In this document: positions 1-13,689 of the stretch, piece by piece
Layout: each line of letters begins with the position of its first letter
Position numbering within the stretch: position 1 is the stretch's first letter
DNA from: Hyperoplus lanceolatus
Lineage: Eukaryota > Chordata > Actinopteri > Uranoscopiformes > Ammodytidae
Reading direction: 5' to 3'
Assembly: GCA_026929865.2 (NCBI GenBank)
Contig: CM049395.1
Coordinates: 17,729,501 to 17,793,500 of the forward strand
Length of the DNA: 64,000 nucleotides
Position numbers and translations under genes: made by a program
The notes under the pieces: generated by a model
The model's input: only the letters and a program-made list of their open reading frames with translations
Told to the model about the DNA's origin: nothing
Database searches by the model: none

Positions 1-526
1 TGATTATTCACGTCTATCATTGAGAATGTAGTGGCTGGTGGTATTTTACTTGCATGCAATCTTCAAATATTCAAAAATAATAAAGTGCAAAATGAGGTTT
101 TAATCCTCATGTATTTCCTTTAAGCTACTAGTGACTAAGTGTGCAATGGACAGAGGGAGGAAGAGATAGCTTTATTTTATAATTTAGCTTTTTGATTTGT
201 GAGCGTGATCCTCGCTGACTTTTAGACTGACTCGCGCTGTCTGCTCCGTGAGGCTCGAGCCTCGAGGCTCCAGTCCAATATGGAGATGAAAAACGAAACT
301 GAAACTTAACTATCCTGTCCTGCCTGGGCTGACATAAGGTGGAGCAACCAAATATAAATGAATAAATATTGTAGCCTACTAAACTGTAACACAAGTATTG
401 AGTTGTGGAATTTGGATCAGTAGCCTACAGTAGTGCACAATCTTCGCTGATGTGAACGTTATTGTAGTTTTTCCGAGGCATTCACGAGTTCCTAACGTTA
501 TTGTTAACCTCTAGTCATTGTCACCA
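1..526. other. intergenic, nothing recognised
   Basis: AT-rich sequence with no coding potential I can support. It may be the inner part of the repeat whose end lies at 947, but no copy elsewhere in the window confirms that. Confidence 0.4.
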
Positions 527-947
527 CACAGCAGCATATTAACTTTATAGGAAAACTACAACTCCATTAGCCCTGCTCTTTTCTCATTATTGTCATTTTT
601 TCATAGATAGACAGTTGATCAGTAATACCTGGAGAGTGTAGTCTCTCCTGTGCTGCTTGCTTCGTTAGTCTAGAGAGGTTTGGATCCGTCTCTCGCACGC
701 CTTCCTTGTATTCAAAATCAGTGACGTTAGGAGCGCTTAGGAGTCTCGGGAGTGGGTCGCGGGGGATCGGGGTGGGGCAATATTACCTGGCTACATTCAC
801 TTGCAGTCGGACATTTGAAACTCGCGCTCGTAAATGTCTCTTAACAGCCAAAAATAAATGTTTAATTTGGCGCTGCCAACTGGGGTGGCAAGGCTCTTTT
901 TAGGGTGGCAGTTGCCACCCCATGCCACCCCGGTAGATCCGCCCCTG
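527..947 (-). mobile_element. hAT-like element, one terminus (copy 1)
   Basis: Read on the minus strand, the segment starts at 947 with CAGGGGCGGATCTACCGGGG and runs through alternating GGGTGGCA and GCCACCCC motifs. The same sequence occurs in opposite orientation at 60359-60795, which shows it is a dispersed repeat. CAGGGGC termini are typical of fish hAT elements. The other terminus is not visible and probably lies outside the window, so class is inferred from the end sequence only. Confidence 0.6.
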
Positions 948-2065
948 AGTAGAGAGGAAAATGTTGATCACTGAACCCCATTGATCCACTGCATCTGCAA
1001 CGGTTGTAAATACTTTAAAATAAATAAATGCACTTTTGTTTTGTACAGAACATGGTAGTGTGTATCTTGTGTTAACTAACCATTCCCAGTTAGGAAGAAC
1101 AAGAAATATTTAAGAGGTTTGTTTATTTATACCGGATCCTGACATACAGCTGGAGTCTGTAGATAAAAGCAGCAGAGAAAAGGAAATGTGCCTCGTGACA
1201 ATCTGCAGCATCCCCATCTTCACACTCCGTATTGATTTCATGTCAATCCAAATATTCTGTGAGAAAGTGATGCTCGATGACCCATTTTTTCTTTTATTTT
1301 CATGAAGCGCAAGTAGCTGATTCTTGAGAATGTTTTGCTTCTTCTTAACCTCCTACTTTTGAATGATAGGTCCTCCATGAGATTAAGCATCCATTGACAC
1401 CGAGTGCCCTCTATCAGGGAAGCAATAAATTATATTATGTATTAATCCGTAGAGAATTTGATGTTGAGAAAAATAAATTAACAAAAATGTTAACATGTTA
1501 AAAATGTCCACAATCTCTAAAAGCACCAGGTGATGTATTCAACATGTCTTTATCTGACCAACAATTTAAATCCTCAATAAACAGACGCATTCTATAAAGA
1601 CATAACAGAAAGACAGCAAATCCTAACTTTGAAATTCAACAGTTTTGCTTGATAATTGACATTAAGCAATCATTTCTGCACTGGTCTCCTTTGTTCTCCA
1701 TTCTTGATTGGATTCATGATCAGAAAAGGAATTACATGAAATGTTATACATTTCAACCCCAAATATATAAGTCACCACTACAATTAGGCAGCTGGTCGCA
1801 CTGAGTCAATTAAGAGTCCCTCGAGGAGCAGTCACAGTTGGTCGAGCAGAGCAATTTACAGCTTATGAGGGCAGAGTGTGGAGGTCAACTCCATGCATGA
1901 CGCAAAGAGACACTAATGAAATGATGCATTACAAATGAAAAGTTAGCATGAATTATTGATGTCAACATCTGATGTCCGCAGAGTTCAGTTCTTGGAGACA
2001 GCACCAGAGCTTTTGTTAACTGATTGGTCGCTGACTTAACACATTGATAAATGACAGATGCCCAA
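948..2065. other. intergenic, downstream of rbpms2
   Basis: No gene, RNA or repeat recognised. Short open frames here lack splice context or protein similarity that I can see. Confidence 0.4.
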
Positions 2066-3142
2066 ACAGAAATGCATTCACTTCTTTTATTCATAAGATG
2101 GGAATATTTTTTTTTTTACATCTTATGCACAGCAGATACAAAGACAAACATGTTTCTAAACCACAAACTAAATTCCTCCACTTAATCCTGCGTCCCATTT
2201 GAAAATGGCCCCCCCAAAAACACAACCCTTTACGTTTGTAGTCCAGTTTCACATTCTGAAAGATTGTTATACAGCAATCTCATTTTAGCAGAATGGCACA
2301 AGCCACATTCAGAATACTTTCCTTTTTTGACCGATAACCATTTCCCCTTTAAACAAATTGCACTTTTTTCTTTAAAACTACGTCAACAGATTATAGGATC
2401 AAAAAGCAACACCAAAAACAAGAGACGACTAAACATCCAACTTATACATGTTCATTATTTAGTTGCACAAAAATACATAAATATACATTACGCAAGAAGT
2501 ACAAAAATATTTGTACTTTCCTCTGCTCAAATAATGACAGACATTGATAGGATTATAAGGACTGGGGTTGTCATAGAACGTAGGGATGCATTCACAAGGT
2601 CCATGAGATAAGCCATTTACACAACAGCCTAGCTTTCACAGAGGTAAGACCAAGGTTCTACAGGAAAACAATATTTCGCTGTCTAGGCCAAGGTAAAGAG
2701 GCAACACAAACACTAAGAAAATTAGGATACACCGAACTCTGCGTTCTAAATTCATGCCAAAAAGACTAACATGCAATGACTCTTAACGCTTCTAAACCTC
2801 CCAGGAGCAGCGGTAACCCATGGAAGGACTAGCTTAACAGTAACTTCAATTCATCCATTTCCCTCAGCAATTATGATCCATGGAGTTTGATTAGGCTTTG
2901 CATGAGTTTTTTTTTTTTTTTTAAGTGCCAAGATGGTACCGCAAAATAGTTGCCAAGGATAAGCTCAGATTGTCGACAGCAAGATGGTTTCAACTCAGAC
3001 TCCGCCCAGAGACAATCGGGAGGAGATATAAATACTGTTTGTTTATAGTAATGCACATTTGTCCATTAAATAAACCTGATTAAATTAATGAATAGCTTGG
3101 CAAACCTCACTTCAGCTGGACAAAGGTGTGGTTTCCAGAGGC
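2066..3142 (-). other. rbpms2: rbpms2 probable 3'UTR exon
   Basis: After the stop codon of the last coding exon the minus strand reads a strong donor (GTGAGTAA, 4111-4118) only 7 bases downstream. A good acceptor (TTTTCTTCAG before GCCTCTGG) ends at 3143. This suggests a separate untranslated exon from 3142 down to a polyadenylation site. An AATAAA on the minus strand at 2086-2091 gives a plausible end near 2070. The exon is inferred from splice signals and not from transcript data. Alternatively the coding exon simply runs on without the last splice. Confidence 0.5.
2086..2091 (-). terminator. rbpms2: polyadenylation signal AATAAA, rbpms2
   Basis: TTTATT on the plus strand reads AATAAA on the minus strand, about 2 kb downstream of the rbpms2 stop codon and at the end of the inferred 3'UTR exon. 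Other AATAAA-like words exist in this AT-rich area, so the choice is a best guess. Confidence 0.4.
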
Positions 3143-4126
3143 CTGAAGAAAACAGGGAAAATAAGAGTTAGTTGCCAATGAAGTTGCCAACATGCCAATG
3201 AAGCTTTAATGTACAGGCTACTTGAAAGAAATGAGTAGACCGAAAATTAAACTCTTTCCCAGTCAGTGGCACACAGCACCAAGGCAAATTGTTCCTATTC
3301 AATATGTGAATCATTAAAACACGTCCTTTAAGAAAAAGTAAATTATTTCCTAAAAAAAGTTTAGCATTGTCATTTTAAAACAAACATTACTCAAATAGAA
3401 GTAAATAGTGCATTTGTTGGGGAATATTATCAGTTGTGGATTAATACACATGTGGAGTGCTGCCAGTATTTCACAGCAGTAGGATGTTGACTGGAATTAA
3501 CACCAAAGGTACAGAGCCTAGCTTCATCGTAGTGGTTGAACATGTCACCCAGTGCAACATAGTGCCTCAAAGACGTAACCGATAACAGGAATAAGCAATA
3601 TTGCAAAAGGATGCTTTGGAAAAATAAAATGTAAGCAGTAGCGCTCCATTCTTGTCCAAAAACTATTTAAAAAACGCAAGCAAGAATTAGTCTTTTGAAC
3701 TGGTTGACATGTTACTTCATTACAAACAAGTTGTTTGTCGTCAATCAAACCAACATATACCAGCTGCTGTAAATACTCATTAATTAAATGTGTATTAGAT
3801 GAAACTAGTCCAACAAAGTTTTAGGAAAGTATTCATGACTTGGTTTCAAAGATGTGTATCTTTAGTAGAAAAAAGGGCTCAGGGCCACACAGGTTGGGGA
3901 TGTAGGAAAGTATTTTGACATTACACTGTTGATTTTAACATCTCCAGCTGTACCCTTTTACACCAAATTTGAAGGCATTTATTATTCATTTATGTTGACA
4001 CATTCCGAATTTATCAGTCAAACATTGTATTAGTGACATTAGGAAGATTTCATTTTGTAGTTAGAGGATGGTGGGAGTTTCAACATCTAAAACCACTGTT
4101 GGACCAAAAGATTACTCACTAAATAT

Positions 4127-7100
4127 CTAACAAAACTGCCGGGACTTCCATCCAGGCTGAGACGTATCAGAGGGAGTAGGGTACCAGCGCATCTGAAGAA
4201 ACAAACAGTCATGTACACCAGACAAATCATGCTTCAATCCTGAATATATCATTTTATAAAGCTTTGAATTTTACATTTACATGTACGTTTAGGAGGACTG
4301 TGCCTTTAAGCCCAGGTCACTGAAGCTATGGGAATGTGGGGCACATAGCTGCTCATTGAGGACAATAGTCTGAGTAATTAACAGGCATAGAATTGTGATG
4401 AGTTGAACCTCAGTGCGTTAAACATTCCCACAGGATAAAAGCCGGTATGCCTGTACATTTTCATAACCGACGAAGGCCTAACAGCTTCATATACTCAGGT
4501 CATTTACAATTATCTAGAGACATTGAGACTTTGATGTTACATTGCAGTGGCATTACAGTTATCTAGAGACATTTGTACATGTTGTTACATTGTTGTGTTA
4601 TTGAGTACAAACAAACAGGATGAAGAGTCAGTGGGAAGAGAGCATGTGGCATTTTGGGATCTGTCATCAGACTGCACTTAAAAAAGGTCTCCCCCCCCCC
4701 CTTTGTGTAACTACAGTCAGCTTATGTTCCAACAGGAACATGGACAGTAAGTTGGCACCTCCCGAGAAGGCCATCAAGTCTGACAATTTCTCCAAGCAAA
4801 TACCTGGCATTCCTCTGCCTCTTGTGCCCAAAAAAAGTGGCCCATGTAATAGCTGCCTACTTTGCAGAGTAGCGCACTTACATTGCCGGAGGAAGTTAGA
4901 TCACAATGAACTCTGAATGACCCAACGAGAAATATTTTCCATTGCTATTGTTAACCAAAAGCCATTCCCACTCCACTAATACTATAACATTTAAACTGCA
5001 ATTAACCCAATGTTAAAAATGTGTAGGCACATTTCTTCCCCTTCTTTTAACAGACATGATCGAAGTTATTACAATACTTAGAAAAGGGTTAGAATAGAGG
5101 ACCACTGGGATCGTTTTAGGAAACTCTGCTTTTAACAGTGCACCACGTTATAATGATTGAAATTGCAGTGATGCAATCATCTCACTTTGAGTCTATATTA
5201 AAAAAAGATTGCCTGTATTGTATTGAAAATAGAAGATGAGAAAAGAAAAGAAAAGAAAAAAGGAGAAACACACACCGGTTGGTCCCTCACCTGGGCGTGG
5301 AGGGCTGCAGCAGCGGCAGCAGCCGCCGGGTAAGAGAAGGCTGCGTGAGGGAGGCCTGGGGTCAGCTCCGTGGTGTACAGAGGGTAAGGAGTCCAAGCAT
5401 CTGGTGCTGCTGGGATCAGTGCTGCCCCTGTCAGATCATCTGGGGAAGAATATGGCAGCAGGAAACAAAGCTGACTGACCTACCCTTCAACATACCAGCT
5501 TGCATCATGAAAGCAATCAGTACCTTGGCTAAACAATTTTAAATAAAAAGAAGTATACTGCAAAAGGGGGTTTGTTACCGCTTTGTGTTGTCACAATGTG
5601 GCTTTAAGGTTTTCTACAGATTAGTGATAAATCTTGTAATAGCTTGTGTTATACATAAAAAAATACATATTAATTTTTAACCCTAAAATGATGCAGTCAG
5701 ACCAGATTTAAATGTTCATCCATTTCTATGCAAAGAGAAATTGCCCCGCATCCTTCCTTTCACAGTTCAATCCAATAGGAAGTTGGAAAGCAGGTGGAAC
5801 TGCCTCTCAAAACAGGATAAGTTATATTTTTGTTTTATGAATCCATGGAAGAATAGAAGTAGCAGAGTAGAAAGGATTGCCGTTTGGCTCAGGTGAGTGC
5901 AAGAACAGGGTAATAACAGTAAACTGTTTCATTAAATGCTAGGTAGTTTACTGTTTGGTAAATTGTCCGTTTAGCTTACTAATTCCCCCAGTTCATGTTT
6001 CCTGTCCCTGCTTGATTTTTTTTCCAGCACACGACTTGATTCTATGGGGTAAAAACTGGTCTGAATGCAGCACAACACTTGTCAACAATCACCTGTCCAA
6101 AACCAACCATCAAGCAGGTGTTTTAGGCAAAGAGCAGAGACGACTGCTTACTAAACCCTGTGAAAGTGGCATTTCCCAGCTGGACAGAGGTAAAGCAGCT
6201 TTCTTAAGAGTAAAGATGACACATGCATGTGGAGGTGAGTTAGTTCTTCATTTGTTCGATAATGTTTTTAAACCCTGTCCATTTGTCTTTAATGCCACAA
6301 TATCCTAAGAGATTAAAAAAAGAATAATAAGGGCAACTGAGTATTGGCATTGACAAGGTGAAAGTGGATGACAGAGCCTACAGTGGTGCAGCCGTACAAC
6401 TTACATGGGTCCCGTGCAATGAAGTGTGCTCCTAGAGCAGGGTGGATATTTGTGGGGTTCGGTGTGGCCATCAGCTTACTCTTTGCCATCTTCGTGTTGG
6501 CTTTAGCAAACTCTAAGCGCAGGGTCTGGGGACTTTCGGGGTCAAAACGGATACCCTGGGAGAGAGACGGAGGAGGGGAGGAGGGGGACATAGTATCGTA
6601 AGGGAGGTGGGCTGAGTTTGAGGGGCTCTAGCTCAGTAGTCTCACATGGCCTCCTTTCCTAGAGCCGTGTTTTAACACTCAGGATGTATCCTTCAAGCTT
6701 CCTCTGAGCTAAACAACATTCTGTCCTACTAGGGGATGTTAAAACATCCTTCACACCTGATTTCAGATCACACTGAACTAAAACTAAGTCTTTAATGGGA
6801 GGGGTAGGAGAAGGATACACTGCTGAAATATGTAAACATGCTCGCATCTCTATTTCCTTGTGACAAAATCAAGAGCAGAGGCGACAGGAGGAGAAGTTCA
6901 CTTTGTCGCATGAGTCAGGAGGAGAGGGAGATGAGGAAAAGGGGCGATGGCGAGACTTGAGTTTAATTCCTTTTTGGCGGTTTAATCCTGCTGTGTTCTT
7001 GTGCCCTAAGCGTTGTGCCCACATGCAGGTGAGTAGTATTTTCGTGTATGTGCGTGTCTGTTTGTGTGTGAATGCTGGTGTGTCTAGAGGTGATGCCCAT

Positions 7101-10100
7101 AAGGAAGGCTAGGCTATGAGAGAAGTGTTAGATACTGCCAATGTGGGCTACTGGGTGACAAAGTAAGAGGTTAAACTACTGAAGATGTTTCCATATAACA
7201 CTACACATGTGGCTGTAAAAAAAGTATTGCAGAAAAGCAGTGATATGCAAAATAAATAAAGCTATACCAGACTAAGAAGGGGGTGTGTATCAAGGTCAAA
7301 GTAAACTACCGTAAGCCTACAGGATTCTGTCCCCTTTCCAAAAATGGCCCTGCCATTGAATTATAAAAAGACAATGCATTGGCTTTGACATTTTTACCAT
7401 AATAAAAAAAAAATGTTGAACTCCCAACCATTTGATTGTGTTTGGTTAGAACACATCTAAGAAATACAAAGCAACCTATTAAAAAAATAAATAAAATAAA
7501 ATATCTCAATAAAAATAAGGCAGTGCTTACATTTAGTGAATTTTTTGCAGCTTCAGCTCCAGTGCGATTGTCAAAGGTTACAAACCCGACAGGCTGGAAG
7601 GCAAAAAAAAAGAACAGACTTTTTAGATTATTAATGTCATAATATTCTTTCTTTGGTATGAAATCCTGTGTCAAACAAAACAAAAGTTGTACATTTATCC
7701 TATTTAAAAAAAGGAAGCCTTTATCCAATAATTATGTTTCAAAAACAGCAGACACAGCCTCGTCATTTGTTTAGTATGGCATTAAAGCAGTTCCATGCAC
7801 TGATGGAAGGCATCTCACCTGTTTTGATGTTAACTTAATCAGTGACCCTTCATAACCCTGCGGGAAGAAAGATAGCCAATTATCCACCCTGGAGTCACAT
7901 GCATGAAGTCAGGCATGAAAACTATAACAAGAGCAACCTGCTTTTGCCAGTTTCAATTTGAGCTCGACAGCAGGCCATCATGGATCCTTAGGTGATGGTG
8001 TTGTACTTAACGTTTGCTGTGGTAAAATATGAAACATGCACATTTCTAGCAAATACATCTTTCACAAAACTCAATTTTATTCTCAGAAAAATAACCATTA
8101 CCCAGTTTAGTTTAAAAAGGGGATAGCATATGTTATCAGATATGTCAGGGTGAGCATGGCTTTTAATAAAGCCACTGAATTAAACCAACTTAAAAACAGC
8201 ACCATGCTTTTGGATAAAGCATGAGCAAATTCCAGGAAAATTTTGCTTGGCCAGAGTATTGATGGATGGGATCTCTCCTGATTTACAGCGATGGAAAATT
8301 AAACTCCTTTCACTGGCTGTGATAAATCCTTAGCAACAATCCAAACCAGATTTTGCTTCAGTAATTCAAGGTAAAAAACAAGTGATAGGAAACACCAAAT
8401 ACTAAATAGATGTATCTTCAAAAACATCTTGTAAAAAAGGTTTTAATTTGGCTTAAACCTTACTGTAAACCTTCCAGTTAATCAGATGTAACCCTGTTTA
8501 CACAATCTGCTGTGTTTGCCTTCTGCAGTAGCACAGGGGCAAAAGTAAAACTGTTACAATGGCTTAAGAAAACAAAACATTTCAGTGGTTTCCATATCTC
8601 TGAATCTTACGGGAGGAAATAAAAATGTCCCTACAAAGTGGGCGAGCTGGGTCACAGAGGGTTGGTTGGCCAATCGCGAGGGCTACTCATTTACACATTC
8701 CACAAGATCATCCATGTGCAAGCAATACCACTTCCAATTTGGTTAGTTAGGACAAGGGTGGGAGGGGTGTTTATGGAACTGGAGTCCAGTCCAGAAAAAC
8801 AGCAATGGACAAACAATGATGTGGCCTCATTTTCGTATATGCAAATATCTGGACTTTCATTAACAGAGGGGTTGTTTGATCCAAGAATGTACAAAAGAGG
8901 GGCAAAGAAAAACTTTGAGAGCTGAAGCATCAAATGCTGCAAGGCATAATATTACTGCAAAAAAGGATTAACTGGATTTCAGTTACTTTGTGAATACTTG
9001 TCTCTAAAATATCTTCCTTATATACAGTGCTGCTTGAAAGTATGTGAACCCCTTGAGCATTTTGGAATTTTATTTATTTTAACCATTATTAATTAATTTA
9101 TCAATACCAGTATTTTTTATATGAAATAACATATGTTTGTTTATCAATTCAACATTGTTCTTTTCCAGAAATCAATTGTTAAAACGAATAAAACAAATGA
9201 TTAACGAACTTCTGTATGTGCTAAAGTTTGTGAACCCTGAGCTGCATTGCTTGAATCGAGCAGGTAAACACAATCAGGTGGGCCAAATTGAGTGATGAAA
9301 TGGACCAATGTAATGAGAGATCTTTGGGGAAGAAATTGGGCGGCACTAGATAAAGCAGATATAACCAGGTCAGTTTAGGCCCACCAAAGTGAACCCATAC
9401 AGGTCAGACATGCCAAAAGGGAAAGAAAATCTCAGAGGATCTCAGGAATAGAGTTGTGATGTTGCACATTTGTCTGGGGACACCTATAAATTAATTTAAA
9501 AAAAGTTTGATCTCCATCGGCCCACCGTGAGGCAAATCATCTACAAATGGAGAGCTTTAAGAGTGACTGAACATCTGCCTAGAAGTAGACTTCCTTCAAA
9601 AATATCCTCAAGCGCCACAAGAAAAGTGATTGTTCTGGTAAACATTACATCTGGAGATTTGCAGACCATTTGCCACCACCATTCTTCACTTGAAAAGGTT
9701 CTTTTGGTAGTAGGCAGAGTTGCGTTTTTGCCCAAACATGGCAGTTTTGGTTATGACCAAACGGTTAAATTTTTTACTAATCTGTCCACAGAATAAACTT
9801 CCAGAAGACTTCAGGTATCCTCCAGGTGCTCTCTGGCAAAGTTGTGACAAGCAGTTTTGTTCTTTTTTGAGAGCAGAGGCTTCTTCAGCAACCCTCCCAT
9901 GAAAGCCATGTCGACTGAGTGTATCTTCTTATTGTGGAACCATGCACATCTGTCCCAGATGCTGCAAGACAGGTCTGCAAATCACAATCACAAGATGTAA
10001 TGTTTGGTTTGGCTTTTAACTGAAAAATAAAAAAAAATTGTGGTGCTTGTTGATATTTTTGAAGGAAGTCCACTTCTAGGCAGATGTTCAGTCACTCTTC

Positions 10101-11281
10101 AAGATCTCCATTTGTAGATGATTTGCCTCAAGGTGGGCCGATGGAGCTCAAACTTTTTTTAAATTAATTTATAGCTGTCCCCTGACAAATGTGCAACATC
10201 ACAACTCTATTCCTGAGATCCTCTGAGATTTGCTTTCCCTTTTGGCATGTCTGACCTGTATGGGTTCACTTTGGTGGGCCTAAACTGACCTGGTTATATC
10301 CGTTTTATCTAGTGCCGTCCAATTTCTTCCCCAAAGATCTCTCATTACATTGGTCCATTTCTTCACTCAATTTGGCCCACCTGATTGTGTTTACCTGCTC
10401 GATTTAAGCAATGCAGCTCAGGGTTCACAAACTTTTGCACATAGGTAAATCATTTACCAATCATCATGTTGGTAAATCATTTGTTTTAACAATTGATTTC
10501 CGTTAAAGAACAATGTTGAATTGATAAACAAACATGTTATTTCATATAAAAAATACTGGTATTGATAAAAATTAATTAATAATGGTTAAAATAAATAAAA
10601 TTCCAAAAGGCTCAAGGGGTTCACATACTTCAAGCAGCACTGTACATCACCCTCTTTCCTTAGAAAAACATCATGTTGAAACTCACCTTAAAAGGTCTGA
10701 AGAGAAGGTAAAGTTCCCGTGGTTTGATATCGACCGGTAGGCCACTGACAAACAGTGTTCGTACCTGCAAATAAAAACTGCATTGATCAGTTGGAAGTGG
10801 CGATTATTCTGTGCATTCTTATGTAGTATCTCGTTTTCTTTCAGTTTGTGGAATAAGAACTGTAAGCTGTACAATACAATTTATTTATTAATGCTTGGCA
10901 TTGGTCCCAACATGGTATTTTTCCTAAATAAATAAAACATATGGATGGGGCTATTTACAGTGGAAACAAACTGCACTTGCTGGTTACATTCATGGTATTA
11001 AGTCCTGGAAATTCAGAAAGGGAAAGAACAGAAAGCATATTTTTAATGGTCAGAGGTTCCTAAACTTGTCCTTGACACAAATACAGCGATTGCTAATTAT
11101 ATTATTATACTATAAAGTGTTGCTGGAGATTGGACACTGGTTCCAAACCTTTTAGGCTCTTGACCCCTTTAAAAAAAAAAAGTAGTTGTCAGTTTGCACG
11201 TTGGCATGTGAACCAAAGACTGATTATTCCCTCATTTCATTTTAATATATTCAAGGCAAAATGATGCACTACTTAATCCAA

Positions 11282-11337
<56 letters not shown>

Positions 11338-13261
11338 GTGAGAAATAAATCTTATTTGCATAGGAAATGCCATTACATTTCCTGCGTGTATCCCTTCAAA
11401 TTTATAAAAGCAACGCCTTGGCTGGGTCCTGACCCACAGGTTGGGAACCACAGAAGCATGACATTGTTGATATCACAATAATCCCCTAAGGATTGCATAT
11501 TATTCTAAGATCTGAACATGAATCTAAAAATGAAACCTGTGAACAAAGTCATTTTGATATACCCCATGATTCATCCATGTTACACTATGGGATCCTCATC
11601 TTGCTGGGGGACCCATGGATCACCTTTAAGGACCCTGACCAGAGACTGACAACTGAAGTTGTGTCCAATGTGGCCGGGGAAACAGACTGCAGAGCAAGGC
11701 CCATTAGTTCCCAGCCGGTGGGGAGGCCCTCAGTACAATGGGGCTGCCAGACGAACAGCACTGGACAACAGTGCACAGCGCGACACCATTTCCTTCCTCT
11801 GACCCGCAGCCCATACCCCACTGGCCCTTTTACAGGTACCACACAGCAGCAATTCTCAGTCTTTTACAAGTCAGCAATTGAAGGCAGGCCCAGCTGGACA
11901 CAAACCCAATGTTGATGTTTTCATTTGTCCACCGGCTTCTCATTGACTGTGAGTTCATAAACCTGAAGCTGCGATAAAACCATATGGATTTTATAAAATC
12001 TGAAGTGTATTAGTTATATAGCCCACATTTAGGTGAATTTATAAAAGAAAATATGATTATTATTACATAGGAGTATTGATGAGTGACAACACACTATCAT
12101 AATGATTTGATTGGTCTCTAAACAAGCTTGAAGGATTCCAAATACATTTCTGGCTTGTTTGCTTAATCTTTGTTCTAAATTACAAGGACAGAAAAAAATA
12201 CAAAAGCAAAGGCAAAGAAAAGTCAAGTGGCCACATGTGGCTCTGTTGTAAGACAATGGGAACAAAGGAGGACCAACAATAGGCCCAGCGCTCCCCTTAG
12301 TGTCCCTTCATCATTAAAGCGGCCACACAAAACTGAGGAAGCAGCTGTAAACTGTCAACATGGATAATTTAGGAAGTAACTCAATTAATTAAATGATTTA
12401 AATAATTAGTTTTACAAGTAGGATTTTTTTAATAGGCTTATATAAAGTGCAAATAAAATGTGGAAAGTATTCTAGTTTATTAAATCCTGGAGCCTCTTCA
12501 CAAATCATAAATGTGGATGCTAAGATGGACCGCCTATCTGATTTAGTTTGGCACCTGAACGCAAACAACGCAGACAATGTCACGGCAACAAATTGGATAC
12601 TGAGGAAGTGGGAGGGGGAAAACACAAGACATTTAGAAAATTACGAGGCTCAATTTAGGGGACTTTTCCATTGTTTTACTCTTCCAATCCAGATGGCCTG
12701 CTGATTTTACTCAATTTAAAACGTAGGCCTATATTTTATTTAATTTTATTCCCTGTAAGAAACGAAACAAGACGCAAATGCAATTTTGTCATAGGCTATG
12801 GGCCTACTACAAAGTGTGAATAACAAGACAAAGACACAGTTAATAGCTTAAATGGTAGTGTTATTAGCTAATGCACACCTGGTGATATTCATTAGGCTAT
12901 AAGTCTTTAAAAAAAAGTCACTGCTAAATGTAAGAATAAAGACGTGTAGACAATATTTGTCTAATGCATTTTATAGTCTAACTTTGATAGCCCACTGGAA
13001 CTGGCTTCGTCCCTTTAAATTGAGCCTTCCGCGCTTCCCTTTAAATGGCAGTTCCCCGCAACACAACTTTGAAGCAAACATACCCACAGTGTTTAATTGT
13101 GGCCGGAAACACTGTTTGGCAGTGATTGAGCAGGAGCTCGAGGGGGTCAAAGTGTCGGTGCACCGCAGGAATAAAACTTCAAACTTGTGTGCAAAACTCA
13201 CCTCCTCTTCGACGGAGACGTTGTTATTCGGCTCTGCCTCGGGTTTGAGAGTAACACTCAT
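4127..13261 (-). CDS. rbpms2: RNA-binding protein with multiple splicing 2 (RRM protein), 7 coding exons
   Basis: Coding exons on the minus strand are 13202-13261, 10687-10764, 7819-7857, 7531-7593, 6405-6555, 5291-5439 and 4127-4192. All junctions are GT-AG and phases close to 606 nt (201 aa). The single RRM spans about residues 21-98, with RNP2 LFVSGLP at 24-30 and RNP1-like KQPVGFVTF at 58-66. [17 protein letters not shown] follows, then a Pro/Tyr/Ala-rich tail with eight consecutive Ala (170-177) and the conserved end GWKSRQFC. The family binds tandem CAC motifs as RRM homodimers and acts on RNA in the cytoplasm of smooth muscle, heart, retinal ganglion cells and oocytes. MSVTLKPE at the start and [16 protein letters not shown] fit RBPMS2 better than RBPMS. 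Whether this is the teleost a or b copy is not decidable here. The frame stays open upstream to an ATG at 13483 (74 extra residues), but family members start at the MS..LKP methionine. Confidence 0.95.
9025..10642 (-). mobile_element. Tc1-like transposon rearranged into a long fold-back
   Basis: The ends are CAGTGCTGCTTGAAAGTATG and its inverse, each flanked by the TA target duplication of Tc1/mariner elements (9023-9024, 10643-10644). The arms 9025-about 9667 and about 9974-10642 are long inverted copies. Each contains the Tc1 HTH coding region ([20 protein letters not shown]). On the minus strand the sequence continues through transposase-like [20 protein letters not shown] and FWKFILWTD with stops and frameshifts. 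The right side is therefore the original 5' end, and the left arm is an inverted duplicate of the 5' half that replaced the 3' half. The transposase is broken. The element lies in the rbpms2 intron between exons 2 and 3. Confidence 0.9.
11135..11453. mobile_element. short TIR element (MITE) in rbpms2 intron 1
   Basis: The left end CACTGGTTCCAAACCTTTT and the right end AACCTGTGGTTCCCAACC-like inverse (GGTTGGGAACCACAG, 11439-11453) form imperfect terminal inverted repeats. 'Gaccc/gggtc' words sit just inside both ends, as in the common fish element that begins with GTGGTTCCCAACC. The interior holds the (ATT)n array. The target duplication is not clear. Confidence 0.6.
11281..11335. repeat. (ATT)n microsatellite
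   Basis: About 18 uninterrupted ATT units within the MITE at 11135-11453. Confidence 0.95.
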
Positions 13262-13689
13262 GTTGACGGTCAGCTCAGCTGCTGCTGCTGCACAAATTAA
13301 CAAGTTTTTCTTCGACGAGTGATATTTCCCCCAAGTGCGTCTGAAGCTGCAGTGAACGTCCTGGTGGCGTTTGAACTTTAGGAGAGAAGATGTGCCGAGG
13401 TGATGTCGTGCGGACGAGGACGCCGAGGTATCCGAGGATATCTCAGTAGTTGTAGTAGAAGAAGTATTGCGAGAGAGAATCATTCATAAAATGGAAGAAA
13501 ATTAAAGAAAAGAAACACAGACACGCGCTAAACTAAAGGTGAGAAGGTGTATAAGTGCTCCGTGTGTGATGGTGAAAGATGGGGGAAAGAAGTGCGCGTA
13601 AAAAACCGAAAGACTCTGCGCTCACATCAATGCCCTCAGCTGTGGGATTGTGAGGAGGAAGAACAAGTAAACTTTCCTCATTGGAGCGC

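Noticed and set aside
12971..13322. Plus-strand frame of 121 aa at the rbpms2 promoter
   Set aside because: It is antisense to the real first coding exon and has no domain; GC-rich sequence keeps the frame open.
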